Part shown: positions 27,019 through 36,349 of the stretch, in pieces
How the letters are laid out: the number at the start of each line of letters is the position of its first letter
Numbering within the stretch: position 1 is the first letter of the stretch
NCBI GenBank assembly: GCA_947475875.1
Contig: CANJME010000015.1
Coordinates: 1-64,000 of the forward strand
DNA length: 64,000 bases
Direction: 5' to 3'
Origin: Caulobacteraceae bacterium
GTDB lineage: Bacteria; Pseudomonadota; Alphaproteobacteria; Caulobacterales; Caulobacteraceae
Position numbers and translations under genes: made by a program
Notes under the pieces: generated by a model
Databases searched by the model: none
Told to the model about the DNA's origin: nothing
The model's input: the letters and a program-made list of their open reading frames with translations, nothing else

Positions 27019-27389
27019 CCTGTAAGCGCCGCCGTCAGCACCCGCTCCAGCTCGCCCAGCATGAACGGTTTGCGCAGCTGCGGGCTGGCGCGCCATTCCT
27101 CGGGCATGCCGCCCTCGTCATAGCCGGTGGAGAAGACGAACGGGGTCTGGGTTTTCGTTAGCGCTTCGGCGGCCGGGTAGCTGCGGGCTCCGGCAACGTT
27201 GACGTCCAGCAAAGCCAGGTCGATGCCGCCGCCTGACGATATCCGCTCTAGGGCCTCGTCCAGGCGCGCGTAGGGCCCGACTACCGTGCAGCCCAGTTCC
27301 TCCAGCATGTCCTCGATCATCATCGAGACCAGCGCCTCGTCTTCGAGCACCAGCACGCGCGCTCCGTTGAGGTCCTTGCCGGCAGTCAT
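27015..27389 (-). CDS. Single-domain response regulator
   Basis: 124 residues from ATG 27389 (the longer open frame upstream reads through non-coding DNA). Receiver features: acidic pair in VLVLEDEALVSMMIED, phospho-acceptor Asp in LALLDVNVAG, Thr/Ser in FVFSTGY and Lys in LRKPFMLGELE. There is no output domain, so it would signal by protein contact. No kinase gene is adjacent. It is divergent from sdhC. Confidence 0.88.
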   Translation of the reverse strand: MTAGKDLNGARVLVLEDEALVSMMIEDMLEELGCTVVGPYARLDEALERISSGGGIDLALLDVNVAGARSYPAAEALTKTQTPFVFSTGYDEGGMPEEWRASPQLRKPFMLGELERVLTAALTG

Positions 27390-27548
27390 GGAATGCGCCC
27401 CTTTCGACGTTCGGAAACGCCGTTCTGCATACTCCGGTTCCGCTTCGTCCGCAGCATTCGCACCAAGCGGGACAGCGTTCGTTGACAGCGGGGTCTCGCG
27501 GCTTAAAAGCGGGCTCAGTCGATTTGGGGGCAGGAGACGGAGCAAGGC

Positions 27549-27944
27549 ATGGCCGAGACGCGCGAGAGGCCACTCTCACCCCACCTGTCGGTCTGGCGCT
27601 GGCACATCACCATGGCCAGCTCGATCTTTCACCGGGCGACCGGTTTTGCGCTCTATGTGGGTGCGCTGCTGGCGGCAGGATGGGCTGTGTCTCTGGCCAG
27701 CGGCCCGGTGGCCTATGGCCGCTACATGAGCCTGCTGGGCTCAATCCCCGGCAAGGTGGTGATGTTCGGCCTGACCCTCTCGATCTTCTTCCATCTGGCC
27801 AACGGCATCCGCCATCTGGTCTGGGATAGCGGCAAGGGGTTTGATCTGAAGCTCGCCGACGCCACGGCCACGGCCGCCATCGTCTTTTCGATTGTGGCGA
27901 CGGTCCTGATCTGGGTGATCGGCATGATGACGGGAGCGGTCTGA
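27549..27944 (+). CDS. sdhC: Succinate dehydrogenase cytochrome b556 subunit
   Basis: A 131-residue membrane anchor with three helices. Motifs: RPLSPHLSVWRWHITMASSI near the N-terminus (quinone-site Ser/Arg region), and HLANGIRHLVWD with the haem-ligand histidine. Part of complex II in the inner membrane. The ATG follows GGAG at 27538. Its stop overlaps the sdhD start (TGATG). Confidence 0.93.
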   Translation: MAETRERPLSPHLSVWRWHITMASSIFHRATGFALYVGALLAAGWAVSLASGPVAYGRYMSLLGSIPGKVVMFGLTLSIFFHLANGIRHLVWDSGKGFDLKLADATATAAIVFSIVATVLIWVIGMMTGAV

Positions 27945-28336
27945 TGAGCGGCTTTCGCACCGACCATTCGAGAGCCCGGGGCCTGGGCGCAGCCAAACAC
28001 GGCGCCGGTCACTGGATCGGCGAGCGGGTCAGCGCCATCGCCCTGGCGCCCCTGTCGCTCTGGGCCATCTACGCGGTCCTCTGGCTGGCGAGGGCCGACT
28101 TCTACACGGCCTCGGCCTGGCTGGGTAATCCGCTGAACGCCGTGCTGGTCAGCCTGCTGCTGCTCACCGCCTTCTGGCACATGCACGCCGGCATGCGGGT
28201 GATCGTCGAGGACTATATCCACACCACCTTCTCCAAGGCCGTCCTCCTGGTGCTCAACCTCTTTGTCTGTGTCCTGGTCGGCGGCCTCGGTCTCTTCGCC
28301 GTCCTCAAGGTAGCCTTGTCGGGAGGCGTGTTCTGA
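27944..28336 (+). CDS. sdhD: Succinate dehydrogenase membrane anchor subunit
   Basis: 130 residues, three helices. The family motif [16 protein letters not shown] near residue 25 and [15 protein letters not shown] with the haem/quinone-region histidines are present. With SdhC it anchors SdhAB and forms the ubiquinone site. Its stop overlaps the sdhA start (TGATG). Confidence 0.93.
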   Translation: MSGFRTDHSRARGLGAAKHGAGHWIGERVSAIALAPLSLWAIYAVLWLARADFYTASAWLGNPLNAVLVSLLLLTAFWHMHAGMRVIVEDYIHTTFSKAVLLVLNLFVCVLVGGLGLFAVLKVALSGGVF

Positions 28337-30126
28337 TGGCCGCTTACGAGTTTATCGATCACACCTTTGACGTGGTCGTCGTCGGCGCCGGCGGCTCTGG
28401 GCTTCGGGCGGCTTTGGGCGCGGCGCAGGCGGGCCTCAAGACCGCCTGCATCACCAAGGTCTTCCCGACCCGCAGCCATACCGTGGCCGCCCAGGGCGGC
28501 ATCTCGGCCAGCCTCGGCAACATGAGCGAGGACGACTGGCGCTGGCATATGTACGACACCGTCAAGGGGTCCGACTGGCTGGGTGACCAGGACGCCATCG
28601 AATACCTGGTCCGCAACGCCCCCGCCGCCGTCTATGAGCTGGAGCACTGGGGCGTACCATTCAGCCGCACGCCCGAGGGCAAGATCTATCAGCGCGCCTT
28701 CGGCGGCATGACCAAGAACTATGGCGAAGGCCCGATCCAGCGCACTTGCGCGGCGGCCGACCGCACCGGCCACGCCATGCTGCACACCATGTACGGCAAG
28801 GCCCTGTCCAAGAGCTGCGAGTTCTTCATCGAGTACTTCGCCCTCGACCTGATCATGGATGAGGCTGGCGTCTGCCGCGGCCTCACCGCCTGGAAGCTCG
28901 ACGATGGCACCCTGCATCGCTTCCGCGCCCAGACGGTGGTGATGGCGACCGGCGGCTATGGCCGGGCCTATTTCTCCGCGACGTCAGCCCACACCTGCAC
29001 GGGCGATGGCAACGCCATGGTGCTGCGCGCCGGCCTGCCGCTGCAGGACATGGAGTTCGTCCAGTTCCACCCGACGGGGATCTACGGCGCCGGCTGCCTG
29101 ATTACCGAAGGCGCCCGCGGCGAAGGCGGCTATCTGACCAATTCCGAGGGCGAGCGGTTCATGGAGCGCTATGCGCCGACCGTGAAGGATCTGGCCTCAC
29201 GCGACGTCGTCTCCCGCGCCATGACCATGGAAATCCGCGAGGGGCGCGGCGTGGGCCCTAACAAGGACCACATCTTCCTGCACCTCGATCACCTCGACCC
29301 GAAGATCCTGCACGAGCGCCTGCCGGGCATTTCCGAGACCGCCAAGATCTTCGCCGGTGTCGACGTCACCAAAGAGCCGATCCCGGTGCTGCCGACCGTC
29401 CACTACAACATGGGCGGCATCCCGACGAACTTCTACGGCGAGGCGGTCACCCGCAAAGGCAAGGACCCTGACGCCGTCGTGCCCGGCCTGATGGCAGTGG
29501 GGGAAGCGGCCTGCGTTTCCGTGCACGGCGCCAACCGCCTCGGTTCCAACAGCCTGATCGACCTCGTCGTCTTCGGCAGAGCCGTCGGCCTGCGGTGCGC
29601 CGACCAGCTGAAGGCCGGCGCGACCCAGCCGGAGTTCAAGGCCTCACAAACCGACGGACACCTCGCCCGCTTCGACCGCTTCCGCAATGCGTCTGGCTCG
29701 ATCAAGACCGCGACCCTGCGCCTCGAAATGCAGCGCGCCATGCAGGAAGACGCGGCCGTCTATCGCACCGGTCCGACCCTGGCGAACGGCGTCAAACGCA
29801 TCGACGCGGTGCGGGCGAAAGCCAAGGACATCCAGGTCACCGACCGCGGCCTGATCTGGAACACCGACCTGGTTGAAACACTCGAGTTCGACAACCTGCT
29901 CGATCAGGCGACTGTCACCATCGCCGGCGCCTTCAACCGCCAGGAATCGCGCGGCGCCCAGGCCCGCGAGGACTTCCCCGACCGCGACGACGCCAAGTGG
30001 ATGAAGCACACGCTTGCCTGGTGCGACCCGGCGACCGGCAAGGTCAAGCTCGATTACCGGCCGGTGCACACCTACACGCTCTCCAAGGACATCGACTACA
30101 TCAAGCCCAAGGCGCGGGTGTACTGA
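28336..30126 (+). CDS. sdhA: Succinate dehydrogenase flavoprotein subunit
   Basis: A 596-residue flavoprotein. FAD-binding [19 protein letters not shown], the flavinylated His in [11 protein letters not shown], substrate-site HPTGIYGAG and [12 protein letters not shown] (catalytic Arg), and C-terminal [14 protein letters not shown] are all visible. It oxidises succinate to fumarate in the TCA cycle. The usual next gene, sdhB, lies 2.4 kb downstream, after an FkbM gene and creD. Confidence 0.97.
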   Translation: MAAYEFIDHTFDVVVVGAGGSGLRAALGAAQAGLKTACITKVFPTRSHTVAAQGGISASLGNMSEDDWRWHMYDTVKGSDWLGDQDAIEYLVRNAPAAVYELEHWGVPFSRTPEGKIYQRAFGGMTKNYGEGPIQRTCAAADRTGHAMLHTMYGKALSKSCEFFIEYFALDLIMDEAGVCRGLTAWKLDDGTLHRFRAQTVVMATGGYGRAYFSATSAHTCTGDGNAMVLRAGLPLQDMEFVQFHPTGIYGAGCLITEGARGEGGYLTNSEGERFMERYAPTVKDLASRDVVSRAMTMEIREGRGVGPNKDHIFLHLDHLDPKILHERLPGISETAKIFAGVDVTKEPIPVLPTVHYNMGGIPTNFYGEAVTRKGKDPDAVVPGLMAVGEAACVSVHGANRLGSNSLIDLVVFGRAVGLRCADQLKAGATQPEFKASQTDGHLARFDRFRNASGSIKTATLRLEMQRAMQEDAAVYRTGPTLANGVKRIDAVRAKAKDIQVTDRGLIWNTDLVETLEFDNLLDQATVTIAGAFNRQESRGAQAREDFPDRDDAKWMKHTLAWCDPATGKVKLDYRPVHTYTLSKDIDYIKPKARVY

Positions 30127-30127
30127 G

Positions 30128-30949
30128 GTGACGCCCAGCGCCGTCGCGCCCCTGGAGCCGCCCTTCGGGGCGCTGGCGCCGACGTCGTTGCAATCGGCGC
30201 TGCTGGGGCTGGCGAGGGATTCCTTCCTGAAGCGCGGTGACTTCCGGCCCATGGTGACGGGACTTTTGTCCGCGATGCGCGGCGGCCCCATCGATGATCG
30301 GTTTCGCGGAGCGGGCTTTCGGCTTCATCTGAAAGGCAGCCCGACCGAGGCGGCGATGCTGCTAAATCCCGGCTACAACGCCCCGGAATTCGAGCTGCTG
30401 GAAGCCTGCCTCGCCGGCGGCGGAACCTTTGTCGACGTGGGCGCCAATATCGGCCTCTACAGCCTCTCCGTCGCGGCTTTCCTGGGCTCGAAGGGCCGCG
30501 TCATCGCCATCGAGCCGGAACCGGTGGCGCACGAGCGCCTGCTGATCAATGTGGCGGCCAATGCGGCCTCGAACATCAGCGTCTACAAGACCGCCGTGGG
30601 CGACCGGACCGGCGAGGTGTCCTTCATCCATGACGATGCCAACCTCGGTCACAGCCGGGTAGGCGAAGGCGGGCTGACAGTGCCGATCCTGCCGCTGGCC
30701 GATCTGCTGACCCAGGCGGGCGTCAAATCGGTCGATGCCCTGAAGATCGACGTTGAAGGCTTCGAAGACCACGTGCTGTTCCCGTTTTTCGAGACCTGGC
30801 CGGCAAAGGCGCGCCCCCGCGCCGTGGTCATCGAACACATCGACCGCGAGCGCTGGGGCCGCGACTGCATCGATCTGATGCTATCGCTGGGCTATGTTCA
30901 GCGCTTGAAAGAGCGCAGCAATACGGTTCTGACCCTGGGAGGCGGCTGA
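30128..30949 (+). CDS. FkbM family methyltransferase in the sdh cluster
   Basis: 273 residues from GTG 30128, one base after the sdhA stop codon. FkbM core: GGGTFVDVGANIGLYSLSVA (SAM loop), VIAIEPEPVAHE, and SVDALKIDVEGFEDHVL signature. A sugar or glycan O-methyltransferase by family; no link to succinate oxidation is known to me. The position between sdhA and creD-sdhB makes it part of the sdh transcript. Confidence 0.85.
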   Translation: MTPSAVAPLEPPFGALAPTSLQSALLGLARDSFLKRGDFRPMVTGLLSAMRGGPIDDRFRGAGFRLHLKGSPTEAAMLLNPGYNAPEFELLEACLAGGGTFVDVGANIGLYSLSVAAFLGSKGRVIAIEPEPVAHERLLINVAANAASNISVYKTAVGDRTGEVSFIHDDANLGHSRVGEGGLTVPILPLADLLTQAGVKSVDALKIDVEGFEDHVLFPFFETWPAKARPRAVVIEHIDRERWGRDCIDLMLSLGYVQRLKERSNTVLTLGGG

Positions 30950-31072
30950 GGACTGGTTGGTTTCGGCGCCGTTTCTGCACATTCGCGCCAATCTGGCCGG
31001 AAAATACATTGGCCAATCCTGACCGCGAGGGGGATGATCCCGCCCGACGCTCAGGATCACAAAGGTGACGCC

Positions 31073-32485
31073 ATGGCCCAAGCTCCAGCCCCCACCGCCC
31101 GCCGTTCCCTTGGATTGAAACTGCTGCTGGTCTGCGGCCTCGCGCTCTTGATGACCATCCCGGCGATGTTCGTCTTCGTGCTGCTCTATGACCGCACCAG
31201 CCATGCCGAGCAGACGGTTGAGGAAATTTCCAAGCTGGTTGGCGGGCCACAACAGTTCGTCGGCCCCGTGCTCTCCATTCCCTACACCATTCCTGCCCCG
31301 CCGCCGGCCAAGGACGAACGCGCCCAGTCCGACACCACCGGCGCCTACATCATCTTCCCCAAGACGGCGGCCGGCAGCGCTACTGTGGCCATCGGCGAAA
31401 AACATCGCGGCCTCTTCAAGGCAGCGACCTGGACCTCCAACCTGTCGCTTCGTTCGGACTTCGACCTGGCCGAAGCCGGCAAACAGCTGCCCGCCGATGC
31501 GCGGCCCGACTGGGCGCGGGCGGAAATTCTCGTCGGCGCCTCGGACGCCCGCGGCGCCCAGGCCGACATCACCCTGACCGGCCCGGGCCCTGTCGCCCGG
31601 ATGACCCCCGCCATGACCCTGAGTTCGACCGGCGTGGAAGCCCCGGATGCGCCGCCCGGCCCCCGGCGGGTCTATGCGCCGGGACACGACAGCCTGAAAT
31701 TCTTCGGAACGCCCGCCGCCGCGATCGCTAAACCGGGCGCCGTTTTCAGCGTCACCGCCAACCTCAAGTTCGGCGGCGCGCGGCGCATGGCCATGCTGGC
31801 CTATGGCGAGACCACTACCTTCCACGCCACCGGCGGCTGGGGCGATCCGTCCTATGACGGCGGCTTCCTGCCCACGACCCACCACGAAACCGGTCAGTCC
31901 GGGACCAGGGGCGCGTTCACCGCCGACTGGTCGGTGCCCTATATCGCGCGCGGCGTCGCGGGCGAGGGGACCGGCGACATTCTGACCTCGCTGGGCGCCA
32001 CCTCGCTGGGCGTCACTTTCATCGACTCGGCCAATCCCTATCAGGCGGTGTCGCGATCCCTGAAGTACGCGGTGATGTTCATCGGCCTCGTCTTCCTGGC
32101 CTATTTCGTCTTCGAGACGGCGCTGAAGCGGCGCGTGCACCCGGCGCAATATGTGCTGATCGGACTGGCCCAGGTCATCTTCTACCTCTTGCTTCTGTCG
32201 ATCTCCGAGCGGGTCGGGTTCGACTTCGGCTTCCTTATCGCGGCGGGTGCGACCGTCAGCCTGATCAGCGCCTACGCTGGCTGGGTGTTCGACAGCCGCC
32301 GCCAGGGCACGATCGCCTTCGGAGCGTTCAGCGTGCTTTATGGCCTGATCTATGTGCTGATGCGGCTCGATGACTGGGCCTTGCTCGTCGGCGCGGTCAC
32401 CAGCTTCGCGGCCATCGCCGGCGTCATGTACGCCACCCGCAAGGTCGACTGGTACGGCGATGGTCCCGAGGCCGCCGCCAAATAA
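31073..32485 (+). CDS. creD: CreD-like inner membrane protein
   Basis: 470 residues from ATG 31073 (AAAGGTG upstream). One N-terminal helix (about 14-36), a large periplasmic beta-rich region with VGGPQQFVGPVLSIPYTIP, the motif FIDSANPYQAVSRSLKYAVMFIGLVF (split at its centre: family pattern Y..v.Rs.KY) and four or five C-terminal helices. Matches the CreD/COG4452 family, linked to envelope stress and colicin tolerance. It separates sdhA from sdhB. Confidence 0.85.
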   Translation: MAQAPAPTARRSLGLKLLLVCGLALLMTIPAMFVFVLLYDRTSHAEQTVEEISKLVGGPQQFVGPVLSIPYTIPAPPPAKDERAQSDTTGAYIIFPKTAAGSATVAIGEKHRGLFKAATWTSNLSLRSDFDLAEAGKQLPADARPDWARAEILVGASDARGAQADITLTGPGPVARMTPAMTLSSTGVEAPDAPPGPRRVYAPGHDSLKFFGTPAAAIAKPGAVFSVTANLKFGGARRMAMLAYGETTTFHATGGWGDPSYDGGFLPTTHHETGQSGTRGAFTADWSVPYIARGVAGEGTGDILTSLGATSLGVTFIDSANPYQAVSRSLKYAVMFIGLVFLAYFVFETALKRRVHPAQYVLIGLAQVIFYLLLLSISERVGFDFGFLIAAGATVSLISAYAGWVFDSRRQGTIAFGAFSVLYGLIYVLMRLDDWALLVGAVTSFAAIAGVMYATRKVDWYGDGPEAAAK

Positions 32486-32567
32486 AGCCGGGCCTCACCG
32501 AAAATGTCTTGCGAAACCTCGCGCCTGAAACTTGTCAGACCGGCCGCGAGCCGTTTAGGAAGGCGCC

Positions 32568-33350
32568 ATGGTTGAACTGACGCTCCCCAAGAATTCCGTC
32601 GTCGGCAAGGGCAAGCATTTCCCGGCCCCCGAAGGCGCGAAGAAGGTCAAGACCTTCCGCGTCTATCGCTATGACCCCGAGACCGGCCAGAACCCGCGCT
32701 GGGACACCTATGACGTCGCCGTCGACCAGTGCGGCCCGATGGTGCTGGACGCCATCATTCACATCAAAAATACCATGGACCCCTCGCTCACCTTCCGCCG
32801 CTCTTGCCGCGAAGGGGTGTGCGGCTCGTGCGCCATGAACATCGGCGGGCGCAATACTCTGGCCTGCACCCATGCCTGGGAAGACACGCCCGGCGCAGTC
32901 GTTCAGATCAGCCCGCTGCCGCACCAGCCGGTGATCAAGGACCTGGTGCCGGACCTGACCCAGTTCTTCGCCCAGTACGCCGAGATCGAGCCCTGGCTGC
33001 ACACCGACACGCCGGCCCCCGAAAAGGAATGGAAACAGTCGATCGAGGACCGCTCCAAACTCGATGGTCTCTACGAGTGCATCCTCTGCGCCTGCTGTTC
33101 GACCTCGTGCCCCAGCTACTGGTGGAATTCGGAAAAGTTCATGGGCCCGGCGGCGCTGCTGCACGCCTACCGCTGGCTGATCGATTCCAGAGACGAGGCC
33201 ACCGGCGAGCGGCTGGATGCCCTGGAAGACCCCTTCAAGCTCTACCGTTGCCACACCATCATGAACTGCGCCCAGGTCTGCCCCAAGGGCCTGAACCCGG
33301 CCAAGGCCATCGCCGAAATCAAAAAGATGATGGCCGAGCGGCTGATCTAG
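32568..33350 (+). CDS. sdhB: Succinate dehydrogenase iron-sulfur subunit
   Basis: 260 residues with all three clusters' ligands: [2Fe-2S] [13 protein letters not shown] and TLACTH, then [4Fe-4S] and [3Fe-4S] ligands in [16 protein letters not shown] and [24 protein letters not shown] lies upstream of the ATG. It carries electrons from SdhA to the quinone site. It is separated from sdhCDA by two unrelated genes but kept in the same direction. Confidence 0.96.
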   Translation: MVELTLPKNSVVGKGKHFPAPEGAKKVKTFRVYRYDPETGQNPRWDTYDVAVDQCGPMVLDAIIHIKNTMDPSLTFRRSCREGVCGSCAMNIGGRNTLACTHAWEDTPGAVVQISPLPHQPVIKDLVPDLTQFFAQYAEIEPWLHTDTPAPEKEWKQSIEDRSKLDGLYECILCACCSTSCPSYWWNSEKFMGPAALLHAYRWLIDSRDEATGERLDALEDPFKLYRCHTIMNCAQVCPKGLNPAKAIAEIKKMMAERLI

Positions 33351-33400
33351 GCGGCCTGCGTCCAATCGGCCCTTGCCTCACCCAGCGTCATTCCCGATAA

Positions 33401-33730
<330 letters not shown>

Positions 33731-33745
33731 GCTCAATATTTGGTT

Positions 33746-33826
33746 CCGATCATCCCCGCGAAGGCGGGGACCCAGCCAACCTCTCCGCACCACCGGATGG
33801 ACCCCCGCCTGCGCGGGGGCAATCGG
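33746..33826. repeat. CCGATTGTCCCCGC-family inverted repeat, copy 2
   Basis: Left end CCGATCATCCCCGCGAAG and right end (reverse complement) CCGATTGCCCCCGCGCAGG, each with a C/G hairpin, with about 20 bp between. It occupies the convergent gap between the ferredoxin and the CAAX protease genes. Confidence 0.85.
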
Positions 33827-33850
33827 AAGTGTGGGTGGCTGATCTCGCGC

Positions 33851-34894
33851 TTACGCGAAAACCTCTTCCGGCGGCCCGGCGCCCTTGCCCGGCGGGCCCA
33901 CCAAAGCCGCAATCCACGGAACCCGGATCGCGGCCTCCGTCACCGCGATCATCAGCGCCAGCATGATGGCGGTCTCGAGCAGACTGTCGAACGAAAACGG
34001 CTCGCCGTCAGGCATGGCCATGTTGAACGGTTCGATGAATAGCACCAGCAAGAGGTTGTTGGCCGCGTGAGCCCCGGTCGAAAACTCGATCCCGCCCATG
34101 CGCAGCGCCATGTAGCAAAGCCCGCCGCCCATCACCGTGCGCGAAATGAAGGCGTTGATGTCGAAGTGGGCCGGCACGAAGTCCCAGTGGATGAACGAAA
34201 ACAACACCCCGTTGAACAGGATGTAGAGCCACGTCAGCCGGAACATCAGCGCCGAGTGGCGTAGCAGCCAGCCGCGGAAGGCCAGTTCCTCGACGCCGGC
34301 GGCGATGATCCAGCCGGGCACGGTGACGATGACGAAAACCAGGGCGAGCAGTGGCGTGGGCGCGATTTTGAAAATCGGCAGATCGACCGGCTGGTGCAGC
34401 ACGATCACCTCGAAGGCCATCATCGCGCCCAGCACCAGACCATAGAGCACAAGTCCTCCAAAAAGGTGCCCCCACCGCCACTTCGGCGCCGTGGTGAAAC
34501 TGAGTTTGAATTTCTTCTTGGTCAGCAGACTGCCGATGAGGGTCAACCCAACCAGCATGAGGCCGTTGAGAATCGCCAGCGCCCAGATCAGCGTGATCGC
34601 GACCCTGAAACCCGGCTCGTAATCAACTTGTTGAATCTCGTTGAAGAACTCAGTGGGAACCTTGGGATCCATGCCCCGAAGCGTCAGGATGATCATGGCC
34701 GGAAACGCGATCACGAGGGCGACGCCCAGGGCCAGCGCTACGCCGCCGACTCCGCCTGCGAAAATGCCCAGCAGGAACCGCCACCAGCTGCGATCGGCGC
34801 CCTTAAGGTCGGCAAGCAGGGGCGAGGCGTCCACGCCAAGGCCGCGCCAAACCCGCGCTATTGCACCCTTCAGGCCCGCCCCGTTTGAGTCCAT
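33851..34894 (-). CDS. CPBP family intramembrane metalloprotease (CAAX protease-like)
   Basis: 347 residues from ATG 34894 (GAAGAAGGGG upstream); the longer open frame is a shadow of rsmD. About eight helices. Abi/CPBP motifs: EELAFRGWLLR (Glu-Glu...Arg), FIHWDF (His) and a later AHAANNLLL (His, Asn). Family roles range from prenyl-protein processing to membrane peptide release; substrate unknown. Divergent from rsmD with 43 bp between starts. Confidence 0.88.
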   Translation of the reverse strand: MDSNGAGLKGAIARVWRGLGVDASPLLADLKGADRSWWRFLLGIFAGGVGGVALALGVALVIAFPAMIILTLRGMDPKVPTEFFNEIQQVDYEPGFRVAITLIWALAILNGLMLVGLTLIGSLLTKKKFKLSFTTAPKWRWGHLFGGLVLYGLVLGAMMAFEVIVLHQPVDLPIFKIAPTPLLALVFVIVTVPGWIIAAGVEELAFRGWLLRHSALMFRLTWLYILFNGVLFSFIHWDFVPAHFDINAFISRTVMGGGLCYMALRMGGIEFSTGAHAANNLLLVLFIEPFNMAMPDGEPFSFDSLLETAIMLALMIAVTEAAIRVPWIAALVGPPGKGAGPPEEVFA

Positions 34895-34937
34895 GCCCCT
34901 TCTTCGGCTAAGCCGCGAGGAAGCGAAAGGGTCACGG

Positions 34938-35501
34938 GTGCGGATTATTTCGGGAAAATATCGCGGGCGCACCATTGTGGCCCCGGAGGGACAGGTGGCC
35001 CGGCCTACCTCCGACCGCGCGCGCCAGGCGGTGTTCAACATCCTGGAACACGCTGCCTGGGCGCCGCCCCTGGCCGGCGCGCGCGTGATCGACCTCTTCG
35101 CGGGCTCGGGCGGGCTGGGTCTGGAAGCCCTCTCGCGCGGCGCGGCCTTTTGCCTGTTCGTTGAGACCGACGCCAATGCTCGCGGCGCCATCCGTGACAA
35201 CGTCGAAGCCCTGGGCCTGTTCGGCGTCACCCGCATTCACCGGCGCGACGCGTCCGACCTCGGGGCCATGCCGGGCGCCGACGGGCCAGGATTTGATCTC
35301 GCCTTCCTCGATCCGCCCTATCGCAAGGGCCTGGGAGAGCAGGCGCTGGCCGGACTTCTGGCCGGTGGCTGGCTGCGTCCCGGCGCGCTTGTGGTGTTCG
35401 AACGGGGATCCGACGAGCCCGATCCGGAAACGCCCAGGTTCGAACAGTCGGATGTGCGCGACTACGGCGCGGCGCGAGTCTACTTTCTGAAAGCTCCCTG
35501 A
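34938..35501 (+). CDS. rsmD: 16S rRNA (guanine-966-N2) methyltransferase RsmD
   Basis: 187 residues from GTG 34938, giving the canonical RIISGKYRGRTIVAP start, with AAAGGG upstream. RPTSDRARQAVFNIL, SAM motif VIDLFAGSGGLGLEALSRGA and catalytic DPPY in LAFLDPPYRKG. It methylates G966 of 16S rRNA in the 30S subunit. It converges with a methyltransferase gene, ending nine bases from it. Confidence 0.93.
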   Translation: MRIISGKYRGRTIVAPEGQVARPTSDRARQAVFNILEHAAWAPPLAGARVIDLFAGSGGLGLEALSRGAAFCLFVETDANARGAIRDNVEALGLFGVTRIHRRDASDLGAMPGADGPGFDLAFLDPPYRKGLGEQALAGLLAGGWLRPGALVVFERGSDEPDPETPRFEQSDVRDYGAARVYFLKAP

Positions 35502-35509
35502 CCCCAAGA

Positions 35510-36349
35510 CTAAACCCGCGCTCGCATCACATGGGCGGTGGGGCCGAACGTCAGCCCGTCGCCGCGGTCGGCGAAATAGCGCGCATTCATCTCATCGCCG
35601 CCGAGGTCTTCGAGCTCCGAAAATCCCAGTCGGCGAAGCTCGGCGGCGATGTCGGTCGGATCGAAAAAGCTGATCCACGGCTCGCCGATGCTGGCCATCA
35701 CCTGAGCCCGGGCCTGCAGCAACGCCCGCATGGGCTCCGGCAGGTTTTCGCGCGGCTCGCCATAGTCGAACACCACCTGACTGCCGGGCGGATAGGCCGC
35801 GATCGTCGCTAGCGTCGCCATGATGGCGTCGTGGGTCAGGTAGGGCACGACGCCAAGCCAGGCGAATACCGTCGGCGTGGCCGGATCGACTCCATTGCGC
35901 GCAAGGCCCTCGGCCAGCGCTTCCCGTTCGAAGTTGACCGGTGCGAAGGTCAGTGAGGCAGGCGGGGTAATTCCGGCGCGTTCCAGATGCCCCTTCTTCC
36001 AGGCCTGGGTGTCGGGATGATCGACCTCGAAGACCCGGAGATCGGGATAGGGATTGCGATAGGCAAAGGTGTCGAGGCCCGCCCCCAACAGGACATACTG
36101 ACGCAAACCCTGTTTCACCGCCGCGGCGAGGGTGTCTTCGACGACGCAGCTGCGCCCCACGACCAGCGCCCGCATACCGCCCCGGCCGCGCTGGAACTCG
36201 ATGTTCTGACGCACCAGGGCTTCGCCCGCGGGATCCATGATCTGCAGGGCCAGCGGGTCTTCGAAGACCAGCGGACGATCCAGCAACTGGTGGCTGGCGC
36301 GGTGGCTCGCCGCGGCCCAGGCCGTGCGGCTTGGCTTTCCCTCTTCCAC
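35510..36349 (-). CDS. Class I SAM methyltransferase (leucine carboxyl methyltransferase/PPM1-like)
   Basis: About 279 residues if started at GTG 36349, whose first base is the last base of the mutL stop (TAGTG); the open frame extends to 36421 inside mutL. Motifs of the S-adenosylmethionine O-methyltransferase family: PSRTAWAAASHRASHQLL, YVLLGAGLDTFAYRNP, RVFEVDHPDTQAWK and PTVFAWLGVVPYLT. Substrate unknown. Translational coupling to mutL is suggested by the overlap. Confidence 0.85.
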   Translation of the reverse strand: MEEGKPSRTAWAAASHRASHQLLDRPLVFEDPLALQIMDPAGEALVRQNIEFQRGRGGMRALVVGRSCVVEDTLAAAVKQGLRQYVLLGAGLDTFAYRNPYPDLRVFEVDHPDTQAWKKGHLERAGITPPASLTFAPVNFEREALAEGLARNGVDPATPTVFAWLGVVPYLTHDAIMATLATIAAYPPGSQVVFDYGEPRENLPEPMRALLQARAQVMASIGEPWISFFDPTDIAAELRRLGFSELEDLGGDEMNARYFADRGDGLTFGPTAHVMRARV

